Part shown: in pieces, positions 8,609-17,039 of the stretch
Layout of the letters: each line of letters starts with the position of its first letter
Numbering within the stretch: position 1 is the first letter of the stretch
Assembly: GCA_029547145.1 (NCBI GenBank)
Contig: JAKPPV010000050.1
Coordinates: 1 to 64,000 of the forward strand
DNA: 64,000 nucleotides
DNA from: Methanobacteriota archaeon
GTDB lineage: Archaea > Halobacteriota > Methanomicrobia > Methanomicrobiales > Methanospirillaceae
Direction of reading: 5' to 3'
Notes under the pieces: generated by a model
Seen by the model: only the letters and a program-made list of their open reading frames with translations
Told to the model about the DNA's origin: nothing
The model's database searches: none
Made by a program: the position numbers and the translations under genes

Positions 8609-9307
8609 CTACCGGCTTGTGCTCGACTGGACCCTCGGGCCGAGGATGGTCCAGAGCCAGTCGACGAACTCCCGGACGTTCTTGGTCTGGACGTAGACAT
8701 CCCCCGGCCCCTCGATCTCGGTGACGAACATCTCGCCCGAGAAGATGGTGTCCTTCCAGGTGCCGAACTTCTTGACCTCGTAGTGGCAGGTGTCGGAGAA
8801 GCCAACCAGGTGGAAGTTGTCGACCACGAGGCGCTCGCCCGGGGCGAGGACGTGGTGGTCGATCGCGCCGAAGGTGTTGATGAAGAGTTTTCCGGCACCG
8901 GTCACCTTGATCATGAAGAGGCCGTTCCCGAAGAGTCCCTTCGTGAACCCCTGCCACTGGACGTCGAGGTCGATCCCCTTCTCCGACGCGACGAAGGCGG
9001 ACTTCTGGATGATGAAACCGCGGTCGGGGCGGACGTCGAGCACCTCGACGTCGCCGACGGGGGCGGAGACGAGACCCACCTCGCCGGGCTGATCGCCTGC
9101 GACGAAGTCGACGACAAAGAACGACTGGCCCCCGATCACCGAGGTGAGCAGGCTGCCGATGAGGCCCTTCTGACGCATCCGGGTGTTGACCTGGATCGAG
9201 GGGGTCATGTAGGTCATGGCACCCGCCTCGGCAACGACCCCCTCACCGGGTTCGAGGCGCACGACGGCCATCGCGTAAGAGGGCTTGTACTTGATCTCGT
9301 ACTGCAT
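8609..9307 (-). CDS. AIM24/TIGR00266-family protein
   Basis: The 232-residue protein matches the widespread AIM24-like family: an MQYEIKYKPSYAM start, GEGVVAEAGAMTYM, a FFVVDF strand, and the late GERLVVDNFHLVGF and VKKFGTWKDTIFSGE segments. Members form an all-beta barrel-like fold; in yeast mitochondria a relative supports inner-membrane organisation, while the prokaryotic role is unknown. There is no signal peptide. ATG 9307 is set by an AGGAGCT ribosome site 5 nt upstream, which removes a longer in-frame extension. It is convergent with dapF and heads away from the PAN cluster. Confidence 0.85.
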   Translation of the reverse strand: MQYEIKYKPSYAMAVVRLEPGEGVVAEAGAMTYMTPSIQVNTRMRQKGLIGSLLTSVIGGQSFFVVDFVAGDQPGEVGLVSAPVGDVEVLDVRPDRGFIIQKSAFVASEKGIDLDVQWQGFTKGLFGNGLFMIKVTGAGKLFINTFGAIDHHVLAPGERLVVDNFHLVGFSDTCHYEVKKFGTWKDTIFSGEMFVTEIEGPGDVYVQTKNVREFVDWLWTILGPRVQSSTSR

Positions 9308-9381
9308 GGGACAGCTCCTGTGAACAGGAAGTGGTGCTCCCCACGGCATGATAAAGGTGAAGCACGTCCGATCCGGTGACC

Positions 9382-9879
9382 TCAGGGGGCCCCGGCGGAC
9401 GAAGGCGGGTCCCCGCCGGATGGCACGTCCGGCCCGGGGGAGGGTCCGTCCCGGGCAGGGAGGTCCCAGACCTCGATCACCTCCTCCGCACCTTCGCACC
9501 GCGAGGCGTACTCCTCCAGTCCCGAACCGGGCTCGCCCCCGATCCGCTCGACCGTGCCCTCCCGGGCGACGAGGAGGTACCGGGCCTCCCAGGGCTCGGC
9601 GGGGCGGAGGTCGCGCCCGTAGTAGACCTGGGAGGCGAGGGCGAGGGACGCGAACCGGCCGGGCCCGATCTCGAAGAGCACGCCGGAGACGTACCGGCGG
9701 ACGTACCAGCGGAGCTCCGAGACGAGGGAGAGGCCCGACGAGAGGGTCGCGACCGTGACGCCGACGCCGAACGGGGACCGGCAGGGATGGTAGAAACGGA
9801 GGACCCTCCGGCTCGTCTCCGAGTCGAACAGGGTCCGGTAGAGGTCCAGCCCCTCCTTCGGCAGAAAGAGGAGGCGCAT
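9382..9879 (-). CDS. Conserved hypothetical protein downstream of PAN
   Basis: I do not recognise this 165-residue protein. The first 125 residues look globular and mixed alpha/beta (MRLLFLPKEGLDLYR start, then LRWYVRRYVSGVLFEIG), and the last 30 are a proline-, glycine- and serine-rich disordered tail. There is no signal peptide, membrane segment or metal motif. It begins 6 nt after the PAN stop codon on the same strand, so it is almost certainly co-transcribed with PAN, which suggests but does not show a link to proteasome function. Confidence 0.65.
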   Translation of the reverse strand: MRLLFLPKEGLDLYRTLFDSETSRRVLRFYHPCRSPFGVGVTVATLSSGLSLVSELRWYVRRYVSGVLFEIGPGRFASLALASQVYYGRDLRPAEPWEARYLLVAREGTVERIGGEPGSGLEEYASRCEGAEEVIEVWDLPARDGPSPGPDVPSGGDPPSSAGAP

Positions 9880-9885
9880 GGGGGT

Positions 9886-11046
9886 CTAGTGGAACATCCG
9901 GTCGTCGGAGGTCGTCTCGGACCGTACCTTGGCGACCGCGGCGAGGAAGTCCTCGTGGGTCACCCGGCGGGCCTGGCGGCGGACCGCGATCATGCCCGCC
10001 TCCCGGCAGACCGCCTGGAGTTCGGCCCCCGAGAAACCCTCCGTCTGCTCGGAGAGCAGGTCCATCCTGACACCATCCAGGTTCATCCTCCGGGAGTGGA
10101 TACGGAGGATCTCGAACCGAGACGGTGCGTCGGGGAGCGGTATCTCGATCACGCGGTCGAACCGGCCCGGACGGAGGAGGGCGGGGTCGAGCATATCGAC
10201 ACGGTTCGTCGCCGCCATGATGCGGACATCACCGCGGGAGTTGAACCCGTCCATCTCGGCCAGGAGCTGCATCAGGGTCCGCTGCACCTCGGCGGAGCCG
10301 GAGGTCCCGTCGTTGGTCCGGATCGACCCGACCGCATCGATCTCGTCGATAAAGACGATCGACGGTGCCCGCTCGCGGGCGAGCGTGAAGAGCTCGCGGA
10401 CCAGCTGCGCCCCTTCGCCGATGAACTTGTGGACGAGCTCGGAGCCCGACATCCGGATGAAGGTCGCACGGGCCTCGTGGGCGACCGCCTTCGCGATCAG
10501 GGTCTTGCCCGTCCCCGGCGCACCGTACAGGAGGATCCCCTTCGGCGGCTCCACCCCGATCCGCTCGAAGATCTCCGGGCGGGTCAGCGGGTACTCGACC
10601 GCCTCGCGGACCTCCTCGATCTCGGCGTTCAGCCCGCCCACCTGGTCGAAGGTGACATCGGGGGAGGACTCGAGCTCCATCACCCGGACGCGGGCGTCGA
10701 AGATGTTGCCGATCACCCGCACCACCGAGAGCGAGTTGTTGACTGCCACCTTCGACCCGGGCTTGATCGTCCGGTAGAGCTCCTCGTCGACCCGTGTCAG
10801 GTACTCCTGGTTGTTGCCCTGCTGCCGCAGATAGAGTTCACCGTTGCCGAGCATGTCCACCACGACCGCAACGAAGAGGGGCATCCGTTTGAGCTGGTTG
10901 TTCTCCTTGCGCAGATGGGCGTTCTCCTTCTGCAGCATGTCGAACTTCATCTTCAGGTCGTGGTGCTGGGCCTCCATCTGTTGAAGCTCCAGCTGGAGAT
11001 TGATCTCGCTTCGGGGATGGAGGTTGTTCAGCACGGAGTCGTCCAT
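9886..11046 (-). CDS. pan: Proteasome-activating nucleotidase (PAN)
   Basis: The 386-residue AAA ATPase unfolds substrates and feeds them to the archaeal 20S proteasome. An N-terminal coiled coil (residues about 12-55) precedes an OB domain (about 60-125), then the AAA module with Walker A GAPGTGKT, Walker B IVFIDEIDA and the GRFDR second region of homology. The C-terminus is MFH, where most PANs end in a hydrophobic-Tyr-X gate-opening motif, so tyrosine is replaced by phenylalanine. ATG 11046 is chosen over the upstream frame because a TATA box sits 26-33 nt ahead, fitting a leaderless transcript, and because the coiled coil starts soon after it. Confidence 0.95.
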   Translation of the reverse strand: MDDSVLNNLHPRSEINLQLELQQMEAQHHDLKMKFDMLQKENAHLRKENNQLKRMPLFVAVVVDMLGNGELYLRQQGNNQEYLTRVDEELYRTIKPGSKVAVNNSLSVVRVIGNIFDARVRVMELESSPDVTFDQVGGLNAEIEEVREAVEYPLTRPEIFERIGVEPPKGILLYGAPGTGKTLIAKAVAHEARATFIRMSGSELVHKFIGEGAQLVRELFTLARERAPSIVFIDEIDAVGSIRTNDGTSGSAEVQRTLMQLLAEMDGFNSRGDVRIMAATNRVDMLDPALLRPGRFDRVIEIPLPDAPSRFEILRIHSRRMNLDGVRMDLLSEQTEGFSGAELQAVCREAGMIAVRRQARRVTHEDFLAAVAKVRSETTSDDRMFH

Positions 11047-11070
11047 ATCAAGATATGGTGAGGAGTCAAG

Positions 11071-11080
11071 ACATTTATGT
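11071..11080 (-). promoter_or_regulatory. TATA box for leaderless pan transcript
   Basis: On the minus strand this reads acataaatgt, centred about 29 nt before the pan ATG, the archaeal TATA-to-start spacing. No ribosome site lies between, so translation likely starts at or next to the RNA 5' end. Confidence 0.55.
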
Positions 11081-11089
11081 GGTGTGGAA

Positions 11090-11494
11090 GTGATAATCCG
11101 GGCGCGTGGCATAGGAAAAGGGACGGGGACGGGGCCCCTGCTCGTGACGGACGCTCCGATCTCGTTTCTCGGGGGGGTCGACCCGATGACCGGAACCGTG
11201 ACCGACCCGGGACATCCCCTGCAGGGGCAGACGATCGCCGGGCGGGTGCTCGTCTTCCCGCACGGAAAGGGCTCGACGGTCGGGTCCTACGTCCTCTACG
11301 GCCTGGCCCGCAACGGGGTCGCGCCCGCCGCGATCATCAACGCCGAGGCCGAGCCGATCATCGCGACGGGGGCGCTGATCGCCGGCATCCCGCTGGTGGA
11401 CCGCCCAGAGGTTCCGCTCACCGCCCTGCCCCCAGGGGCGATGGCGACCGTGGACGCGGATGCGGGTGAGATCCGGGTCGGGGACGAGGGCTGA
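11090..11494 (+). CDS. Aconitase-X small (swivel) subunit, DUF126; probable phosphomevalonate dehydratase small subunit
   Basis: The 134-residue protein shows the DUF126 pattern: a GEG-like [10 protein letters not shown] start, [32 protein letters not shown] and [16 protein letters not shown]. In archaea this subunit pairs with a DUF521 large subunit to dehydrate phosphomevalonate in the modified mevalonate route to isoprenoid lipids. The large subunit gene is absent from the window, so the two are unlinked here. Start is taken as GTG 11090, which gives the family's normal length; the longer open frame would run into the divergent pan promoter. The gene is divergent from pan across 43 nt. Confidence 0.85.
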   Translation: MIIRARGIGKGTGTGPLLVTDAPISFLGGVDPMTGTVTDPGHPLQGQTIAGRVLVFPHGKGSTVGSYVLYGLARNGVAPAAIINAEAEPIIATGALIAGIPLVDRPEVPLTALPPGAMATVDADAGEIRVGDEG

Positions 11495-11561
11495 AACGTC
11501 ACACACGGACGCAGGAGCACGGGCAAACCCTTTTCTTGGGATGCACAGCACCCTATCCCGT

Positions 11562-13205
11562 ATGCGGAGTGACGAGATCAAGGCCGGGTACCAGCGGGCG
11601 CCGAACCGCTCCCTGCTCCGGGCGCTGGGGGTGACCGACCGGGAGATGGACAGGCCGTTCATCGGGATTGCGAATGCCTGGTCGACGGTCGTGCCGGGCC
11701 ATGTCCACCTGCGGCAGCTTGCAGAGCGGGTCCGGGAGGGGGTGGCGGCCGGCGGGGGCGTCCCCTTCGAGTTCGGGGTGATCGGGGTCTGCGACGGGAT
11801 CGCGATGGGGCACGAGGGGATGCGCTATTCCCTCCCCTCGCGCGAGAACATCGCCGACTCGATCGAGATCATGGTCCAGAGCCACCGCTTCGACGGCCTC
11901 GTCTGCATCGGTACCTGCGACAAGATCGTGCCGGGGATGCTGATGGCCGCCGTGCGGTGCGACATCCCGACGATCGTCCTGACGGGCGGCCCGATGCTCG
12001 AGGGGAGGACTCCGGGCCGGCACCTCTCGCTGACCGAGGTCTTCGAGGGCGTGGGTCGGGTGGCGGCCGGCACGATGGACGAACGGGAGCTCTGCGAGCT
12101 CGAGTGCACCGCCATGCCCGGCTGCGGCTCCTGCCAGGGGCTGTACACCGCGAACACGATGGCCTGCATGACCGAGGCGCTCGGTATGTCGCTTCCCGGT
12201 ACGGCCGCCACTCCTGCCGTCGATGCACACAAGCTCCGGCTCGCACGCGAGACCGGGGAGCGGGTCCTCGACCTGGTCCGCGGGCAGGTGACCCCGCGCC
12301 GGATCATCACCCTTCCGGCGCTCCGGAACGCGGTCCGGGTCGACATGGCCCTCGGTGGCTCGACCAACACGGTCCTCCACCTGATGGCGATCGCGACCGA
12401 GGCCGGCGTCCCGCTCGACCTCGCGGCGTTCAACGAGATCGCCGACGCGGTGCCGCACATCGCGTCCATGCTCCCCGGAGGACCGTACTCGATGGAACGA
12501 CTGTACCTCTCGGGCGGTATCCCTGCCGTCCTGCACCGGCTCCTGCCCATCCTGGAGGACCAGCCCACGGTCTCGGGCCGCTCGGTCCTGGAGATCGCGG
12601 GTGCGGCGCGGGTCCTGGACGAGGAGGTGATCCGGCCGCTCGACCGGCCGGTGCACGGGGCGGGCGGGCTCCGCTGCCTGAAGGGCACCCTCGCCCCGGA
12701 CGGGGCCGTCGTCAAGGCGGCGGCCGTCTCGGAGGAGATGTGGCGGCACGAGGGGCCGGCCCGGGTCTTCGACGGGGAACCGGCGGCGATGGCGGCCCTC
12801 CTCTCCCGGACGATCGAGGAGGGGGACGTCGTGGTGATACGGTACGAAGGTCCGCGGGGCGGCCCGGGAATGCCGGAGATGCTCGCCCCCACCTCCGCCC
12901 TGGTGGGGCTCGGATACACCCGGGTCGCACTCGTCACCGACGGCCGGTTCTCGGGGGGCACGAGGGGACCGTGCATCGGGCACGTCTCCCCGGAGGCGGC
13001 CGTTGGCGGGCCGATCGGGCTCGTCCGGGACGGGGACCGTGTCCGGATCGACCTCTTCGAGCGGAGGATCGATCTGCTGGTGGACGAGCAGGAGCTGGTC
13101 CGGCGGAGGAGCACGTGGAGACCGACGGACAAAGGCCTCTCCGGGATCCTTGCCCGGTACGCCCGCACGGTCGAACAGGCACACCTCGGCGCCGTCCAGA
13201 GATAA
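11562..13205 (+). CDS. ilvD: Dihydroxy-acid dehydratase
   Basis: The 547-residue enzyme makes 2-keto acids for isoleucine and valine synthesis. Family marks include [19 protein letters not shown], the iron-sulfur cysteine in GTCDKI (C119), [19 protein letters not shown], the [12 protein letters not shown] segment and [19 protein letters not shown] near the C-terminus. ATG 11562 gives the usual [16 protein letters not shown] start; an in-frame ATG at 11541 would add seven residues. It lies 67 nt after the DUF126 gene. A run of six Ts soon after the stop (about 13214-13221) may aid termination. Confidence 0.95.
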   Translation: MRSDEIKAGYQRAPNRSLLRALGVTDREMDRPFIGIANAWSTVVPGHVHLRQLAERVREGVAAGGGVPFEFGVIGVCDGIAMGHEGMRYSLPSRENIADSIEIMVQSHRFDGLVCIGTCDKIVPGMLMAAVRCDIPTIVLTGGPMLEGRTPGRHLSLTEVFEGVGRVAAGTMDERELCELECTAMPGCGSCQGLYTANTMACMTEALGMSLPGTAATPAVDAHKLRLARETGERVLDLVRGQVTPRRIITLPALRNAVRVDMALGGSTNTVLHLMAIATEAGVPLDLAAFNEIADAVPHIASMLPGGPYSMERLYLSGGIPAVLHRLLPILEDQPTVSGRSVLEIAGAARVLDEEVIRPLDRPVHGAGGLRCLKGTLAPDGAVVKAAAVSEEMWRHEGPARVFDGEPAAMAALLSRTIEEGDVVVIRYEGPRGGPGMPEMLAPTSALVGLGYTRVALVTDGRFSGGTRGPCIGHVSPEAAVGGPIGLVRDGDRVRIDLFERRIDLLVDEQELVRRRSTWRPTDKGLSGILARYARTVEQAHLGAVQR

Positions 13206-13264
13206 TTCGTATCCTTTTTTATCCAGCCGGGTCGACCTCCTCAATCTCCAGGAGGAGACTGAAG

Positions 13265-13849
13265 ATGGTAGAGAAGATCCTGAAGGGGAACCAGGCCTTC
13301 CGCGAGACAGAGGTGGCCCGGGATCCCGGTTTTTACGCTGAACTGGCAAAGGGCCAGAGCCCCACCGTCCTCTGGATCGGCTGCTCGGACTCGCGGGTGC
13401 CCCCCGAGCTGGCAACGAACTCCAGGCCGGGCGAGCTCTTCGTCCACCGGAACATCGGCAACGTCGTGCCGAACTACGACTGGAACTTTGCGACCGTCCT
13501 CGAGTACGCGATTAACCACCTGAAGGTGAAGGAGATCGTGATCTGCGGCCACTCGGACTGCGGGGCGTGCAAGGCGCTCGACGCCGATCTGAAAAACGAC
13601 CATTACATACCCTTCTGGCTCACGAACGCGATGCCCGCGAAGCAGCATGTCGACTCGCAGCAGCCGGCGCCGACGGACGATGCCGGAAAGGCCGCGAGGC
13701 TCGAGGCGATCGTGAAGGAGAACGTCCGGCTCCAGCTCCGGCACCTCGCCCAGTACCCGCTCGTGCAGGCGGCCCTCGCCGACGGACGCGTCCGGCTGCA
13801 CGGGCTCTACCACGACATCGGCACCGGCGAGATGACACCGATCGACTGA
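13265..13849 (+). CDS. Beta-class carbonic anhydrase
   Basis: The 194-residue enzyme hydrates CO2 to bicarbonate. Zinc ligands C40, H96 and C99 are visible in GCSDSRVP and GHSDCGAC, and the catalytic D42/R44 pair is intact. RNIGN and DWNFATVLEYAINHL also match. The length suits a compact plant/bacterial-type beta enzyme rather than the gamma-class Cam known from Methanosarcina. ATG 13265 follows a GGAGGAG ribosome site by 7 nt; the longer open frame upstream is a shadow of ilvD. It may provide bicarbonate or CO2 for carboxylations, including RuBisCO 6 kb away (inference). Confidence 0.94.
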   Translation: MVEKILKGNQAFRETEVARDPGFYAELAKGQSPTVLWIGCSDSRVPPELATNSRPGELFVHRNIGNVVPNYDWNFATVLEYAINHLKVKEIVICGHSDCGACKALDADLKNDHYIPFWLTNAMPAKQHVDSQQPAPTDDAGKAARLEAIVKENVRLQLRHLAQYPLVQAALADGRVRLHGLYHDIGTGEMTPID

Positions 13850-13861
13850 GGGAGGGTGCGA

Positions 13862-14206
13862 TCAGGCCCGGAGGGCCTGGTCGACCTCCCGCCGGATCGG
13901 GTCATACGAAACCCGTCCGATCGGCCGCCACCGGCCGTTGATCAGCACGAGCGGGAGCGGGGGGGACTCCCGGTCCACCACCTCCCGGACGTGGTCGGGG
14001 ACCCCGTTGTCGAGGAGGGTGAGCCGTACCTCGACCCGGTCGCCATACTCTGCCACGAGCCGCTTCTTGAGGGCGTCGAACGCAGCGGTGAGCATCCCGT
14101 AGGGGGCGCAGTCATCCAGCCCGCAGGTCCGGTGCTCGTCGCAGGGGAAGGGGCCGCACTCGGAGGTGGTGAAGCCGACGATCTCGACCGTGACTCGTTC
14201 TGCCAT
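13862..14206 (-). CDS. Small cysteine-rich thioredoxin-like protein
   Basis: The 114-residue protein has a thioredoxin-like outline: a strand VTVEIVGFTT, a cysteine-rich helix start, an amphipathic helix, a VRLTLLDNG strand, then LPLVLINGRW (cis-proline region) and a last helix. Four cysteines (C17, C22, C28, C33) replace the simple CxxC. I do not know a named family. It is the last gene of a minus-strand redox cluster with a ferredoxin:thioredoxin reductase and a glutaredoxin, 44 nt after the former, which supports a role as redox partner. ATG 14206 has a GGTGA site upstream; GTG 14212 is an alternative. Confidence 0.7.
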   Translation of the reverse strand: MAERVTVEIVGFTTSECGPFPCDEHRTCGLDDCAPYGMLTAAFDALKKRLVAEYGDRVEVRLTLLDNGVPDHVREVVDRESPPLPLVLINGRWRPIGRVSYDPIRREVDQALRA

Positions 14207-14250
14207 GCTCACCCGTCCACCCGCTGGCTACAAGAGGGTTGCGGACCGGG

Positions 14251-14769
14251 TCAGATGAAGCGGACGAACCGTTCCTGGCCGACCCTGCAGATCGGGCACT
14301 GGAGCGGGGGTTCGGCCCGGGCACAGAGGTAGCCGCAGACCGTGCACCGCCAGACCGGGAACGGAAGGGGGCCTCCGGGGAGGGAGCCGGCGGGTGCCAT
14401 CGCCGCACGACGCTCCCGTTCCGCCCGGCGGGGGCGCCGCTCCGGGATGGAGCCCACGGTCGCCCTGCCGGCCTTCACATCGGCCGAGACGTAGAGGGCG
14501 CAGTAGCAGGCGCCGTACTCGACCAGGTCGGCATCCCGGTAGTCGCACGGGCAGATGATATCCAGGTCCGCCTCCTTCGTCCCCGTCGCGAGCCGGCACG
14601 GGCAGGACCGGTAGCCATATCGGCGTTCGTTCTCGATCAGGCCCCGGACGAGGCCCGCGGTGAAGGAGGGGTCGGGGTGGAGATGGTAGCCACCCGCCTG
14701 TGCGTCGCGTTCGATCTGCGCACGGATCCGGTCGACCTCCTCGTCGGCGATCGGCTCCGCACCGGTCAC
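14251..14769 (-). CDS. Ferredoxin:thioredoxin reductase catalytic subunit fused to a rubredoxin domain
   Basis: The 172-residue protein starts with a ferredoxin:thioredoxin reductase beta-type domain. Its three cysteine pairs are CPC (56-58), CPC (73-75) and CYC (88-90); these hold the 4Fe-4S cluster and the active disulfide. The third is CHC in plant and cyanobacterial enzymes. After a basic linker (about 108-135), residues 138-172 form a rubredoxin-like knuckle pair, CTVCGYLC and CPICRVG. Electrons probably pass from ferredoxin through this unit to a thioredoxin-like protein. It starts with GTG at 14769, overlapping the stop of the upstream glutaredoxin gene by 4 nt, so the two are translationally coupled. 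Confidence 0.9.
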   Translation of the reverse strand: MTGAEPIADEEVDRIRAQIERDAQAGGYHLHPDPSFTAGLVRGLIENERRYGYRSCPCRLATGTKEADLDIICPCDYRDADLVEYGACYCALYVSADVKAGRATVGSIPERRPRRAERERRAAMAPAGSLPGGPLPFPVWRCTVCGYLCARAEPPLQCPICRVGQERFVRFI

Positions 14770-15041
14770 GCGAGCGCCTCCCGGATCTCCTTCTCCCTGA
14801 ACCCGACGATCACCCGGTCACCGATCACGACGGTCGGGAAGGAGAGGGAGGGGTTCACCTGCTCGACCGCCTCGATCACCTCCTTCTGCTCACCGGGGCC
14901 GACCAGGTCGACGTAGACGTAGTCGAAGGCGACCCCGAGGTCCGTCAGGAGCTGCCGGGTCTTTGCACACCAGCCGCAGGTGGAGAGGGCGTAGAGCCGG
15001 ACCACCCCCCGGTCGGTCCCGTGCACGTGCTCGAACTGCAT
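14766..15041 (-). CDS. Glutaredoxin-like protein
   Basis: The 91-residue protein is a glutaredoxin/NrdH-like thiol oxidoreductase with a CGWC active site at residues 22-25, the LSFPTVVIGDRVIVGF segment containing the cis-proline, and a GFREKEI helix. It is the first gene of the redox cluster and overlaps the reductase gene by 4 nt, so it is a likely electron acceptor of that enzyme. A TATA-like ctttaaacc on the minus strand lies about 26 nt upstream of the ATG with no ribosome site, fitting a leaderless transcript. Confidence 0.9.
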   Translation of the reverse strand: MQFEHVHGTDRGVVRLYALSTCGWCAKTRQLLTDLGVAFDYVYVDLVGPGEQKEVIEAVEQVNPSLSFPTVVIGDRVIVGFREKEIREALA

Positions 15042-15117
15042 GCGGAGGTATCCCCGACCGCAGGTTTAAAGCTGGCGGCCGGCAGGCACCCCCCCCCTCT
15101 TCCCGGGGGGATGGAGC

Positions 15118-16296
15118 TCAGTGCCCGAGAAGACGGAGGGCCCCGGCGAGGCGGGCGATACCCTCGTCGATCGCCCCCGGGTCGACGCAGGAGAAGTTGA
15201 GCCGGATGACGTCGTCGCCGCCCTCCAGGTAAAACGGCCGCCCGGGCATGACGGCGACCCCGTGGCGCAAACCCTCCTCGAAGAGGGCGAGAGACGAGAC
15301 GCCTCCGGGGAGGCGGGCGAGCAGGAACATCCCTCCCTCCGGGTTCGTATGGTCGAGTCCGGGGCAACGGTCGTCGAGCGCGTCGATGAGGGCGCGACAG
15401 TTCTGCTCGTAGAACCGTGCGACACGCCGACACTGTGCGTCCAGATCGTTCGTCTCGAGCCAGCGCATCAGCACGAGCTGGGAGAGGTGGTTGGAATGCA
15501 GGTCGGCAGCCTGCTTTGCGACGTTGAACCCGGCGAGGACCGGCTCGGGCGCGACGAGCCAGCCGCAGCGCATCCCCGGCGCGAGCACCTTCGAGAACGA
15601 CCCGGAGAGGACGGACTGTCCGGGAAGCCGGCGCATGAGCGGCTCGCGGGGCCGCCCGTCGAAGAAGAGCTCGCCGAAGGCGTCGTCCTCGAAGAGGAGG
15701 GTGTCCGAACCGTCGAGGAGGTCCGCCACAGCCCGGCGTGCCTCGTCGGGGTACGTGAGGCCGGACGGGTTCTGCGAGTTCGGGATCGCGTAGAAGAACT
15801 TCGGCCGGTCCCCGGAGACGATCCGCCCGAGGGATCCGAGATCGGGGCCGCGTTCGTCGATCGGTACCGAGACGAGGCGGGGCTCGTAGAGGCTGAACGC
15901 CTCGATCGCGCCGAGGTACCCGGGGGACTCGACCACGACGGTGTCCCCCGGATCGACCAGGCACTTGGCCACCAGGTCGAGGCACTGCTGCGAGCCGTTC
16001 ACGATCTGGACCTGGTCTGCCGTCACGTCCAGGCCGACCCGCCGGCGGTAGCGATCGGCGATGAACTCCCGGAGCGGGCGGTGTCCGTCGGTGGTGGCGT
16101 ACTGGAGGGCGGCGGCGCCGGACTCGGCGAAGACATCGGCCGCCGCACGGGCGATCCCGTCAACGTCGAGGACCGCCGGTGAGGGAAGACCGCCCGCGAA
16201 CGAGATCACGGACGGGTCGGTGGAGACGGCAAAGAGCCTCCCGAGGAAGGAGGGCGGGACCGCGCCCAGGCGCCGGGCATAGCGGTACGATGTCAT
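15118..16296 (-). CDS. PLP-dependent aminotransferase, class I/II (LysN/2-aminoadipate-like)
   Basis: The 392-residue protein is a fold-type I aminotransferase. Visible marks are FAGGLPSP near the N-terminus, YATTDGHRPLREFIA, SPGYLGAIEAF, PNSQNPSGLTY, DDAFGEL and the Schiff-base lysine K236 in SGSFSKVLAPGMRCGW, with the C-terminal arginine in IRLNFSC. The style is that of the 2-aminoadipate/aromatic aminotransferase group related to MocR regulators, without the regulator's DNA-binding domain. The amino-acid substrate cannot be fixed. ATG 16296 has a TATA-like ggttatcc about 28 nt upstream on the minus strand, again suggesting a leaderless start. Confidence 0.9.
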   Translation of the reverse strand: MTSYRYARRLGAVPPSFLGRLFAVSTDPSVISFAGGLPSPAVLDVDGIARAAADVFAESGAAALQYATTDGHRPLREFIADRYRRRVGLDVTADQVQIVNGSQQCLDLVAKCLVDPGDTVVVESPGYLGAIEAFSLYEPRLVSVPIDERGPDLGSLGRIVSGDRPKFFYAIPNSQNPSGLTYPDEARRAVADLLDGSDTLLFEDDAFGELFFDGRPREPLMRRLPGQSVLSGSFSKVLAPGMRCGWLVAPEPVLAGFNVAKQAADLHSNHLSQLVLMRWLETNDLDAQCRRVARFYEQNCRALIDALDDRCPGLDHTNPEGGMFLLARLPGGVSSLALFEEGLRHGVAVMPGRPFYLEGGDDVIRLNFSCVDPGAIDEGIARLAGALRLLGH

Positions 16297-16471
16297 GTGT
16301 ACATGCTGGGCGGTGGTGCCGGATAACCGGGACGGTCCCGTCTCCCCCGGGGGTGCCACGCACCGGGGGACCGTCACAGCACGGCAGGGGCCCGACCAGC
16401 TCTCTCCATGCACGACCCTGCGAAGGGGCTCCGGTTACCGGCACTCTCTGGCACGGTCACGGCGTGCCGGG

Positions 16472-16963
16472 TCAGGACGAGGCGGAATGGAGCGCCACGA
16501 GCGTCGCCCGGACGGCATCGGGATGCCCCGGCACCTTCACCCTTCGCCACGCCGCACGGACCACCCCCGCGGGGTCCACGAGGAAGGTGGACCTCTCGAT
16601 CCCGAGCATCACCCTGCCGTAGAGGTTCTTCTCCTTCCAGACGCTGTACTCCGCGAGCACGGTCTTTCCCTCGTCGGAGAGAAGGCGGTGGCGCAGTGCG
16701 TGCTTCGCGGCGAACTTCGCATGGCTCCCGGGCGAATCGCCGGAGATGCCGATCACGGTCGCGTTCAGGGCAGCGAAGTCGTCGAGCGCCGCCGTGAAGA
16801 GCTGCGCCTCGAGGGTGCACCCCGGCGTGTTATCGCGGGGGTAGAAGTAGATCACGACCCACTGGCCGGCAAGGTCGTGGAGGCAGACGGTCTTTCCGTC
16901 CGCATCGGGGAGACAGAAGTCGGGTGCCGGCATTCCGATCAGCGGGTCTGGCGTTGCGCTCAT
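16472..16963 (-). CDS. bcp: Peroxiredoxin, Bcp/PrxQ type, lacking the usual resolving cysteine
   Basis: The 163-residue thiol peroxidase removes hydroperoxides in the cytoplasm. The peroxidatic cysteine is C49 in the PRDNTPGCT motif, and the WKEKNLYGR and ERSTFLVDPAG segments are typical of Bcp. In classic Bcp a resolving cysteine follows five residues after the first; here that place is leucine (CTLEAQL). The protein would act as a 1-Cys enzyme or use C17 or C27. ATG 16963 has a GGGGAT site 5 nt upstream; a longer open frame is not needed. It fits the nearby thioredoxin/glutaredoxin system as reductant. Confidence 0.92.
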   Translation of the reverse strand: MSATPDPLIGMPAPDFCLPDADGKTVCLHDLAGQWVVIYFYPRDNTPGCTLEAQLFTAALDDFAALNATVIGISGDSPGSHAKFAAKHALRHRLLSDEGKTVLAEYSVWKEKNLYGRVMLGIERSTFLVDPAGVVRAAWRRVKVPGHPDAVRATLVALHSASS

Positions 16964-17039
16964 GGCGATCCCCTTGTCACCCGATGGGATAAGGGCTTTC
17001 CTCTTCCGGGAGGGGGGAGGGGGGGCCGCCGGTGCACGA

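Noticed and set aside
11957-13849. 630-residue open frame running through ilvD into the carbonic anhydrase
   Set aside because: The first two thirds are an out-of-frame shadow of ilvD; only the part from ATG 13265 with its ribosome site is real.
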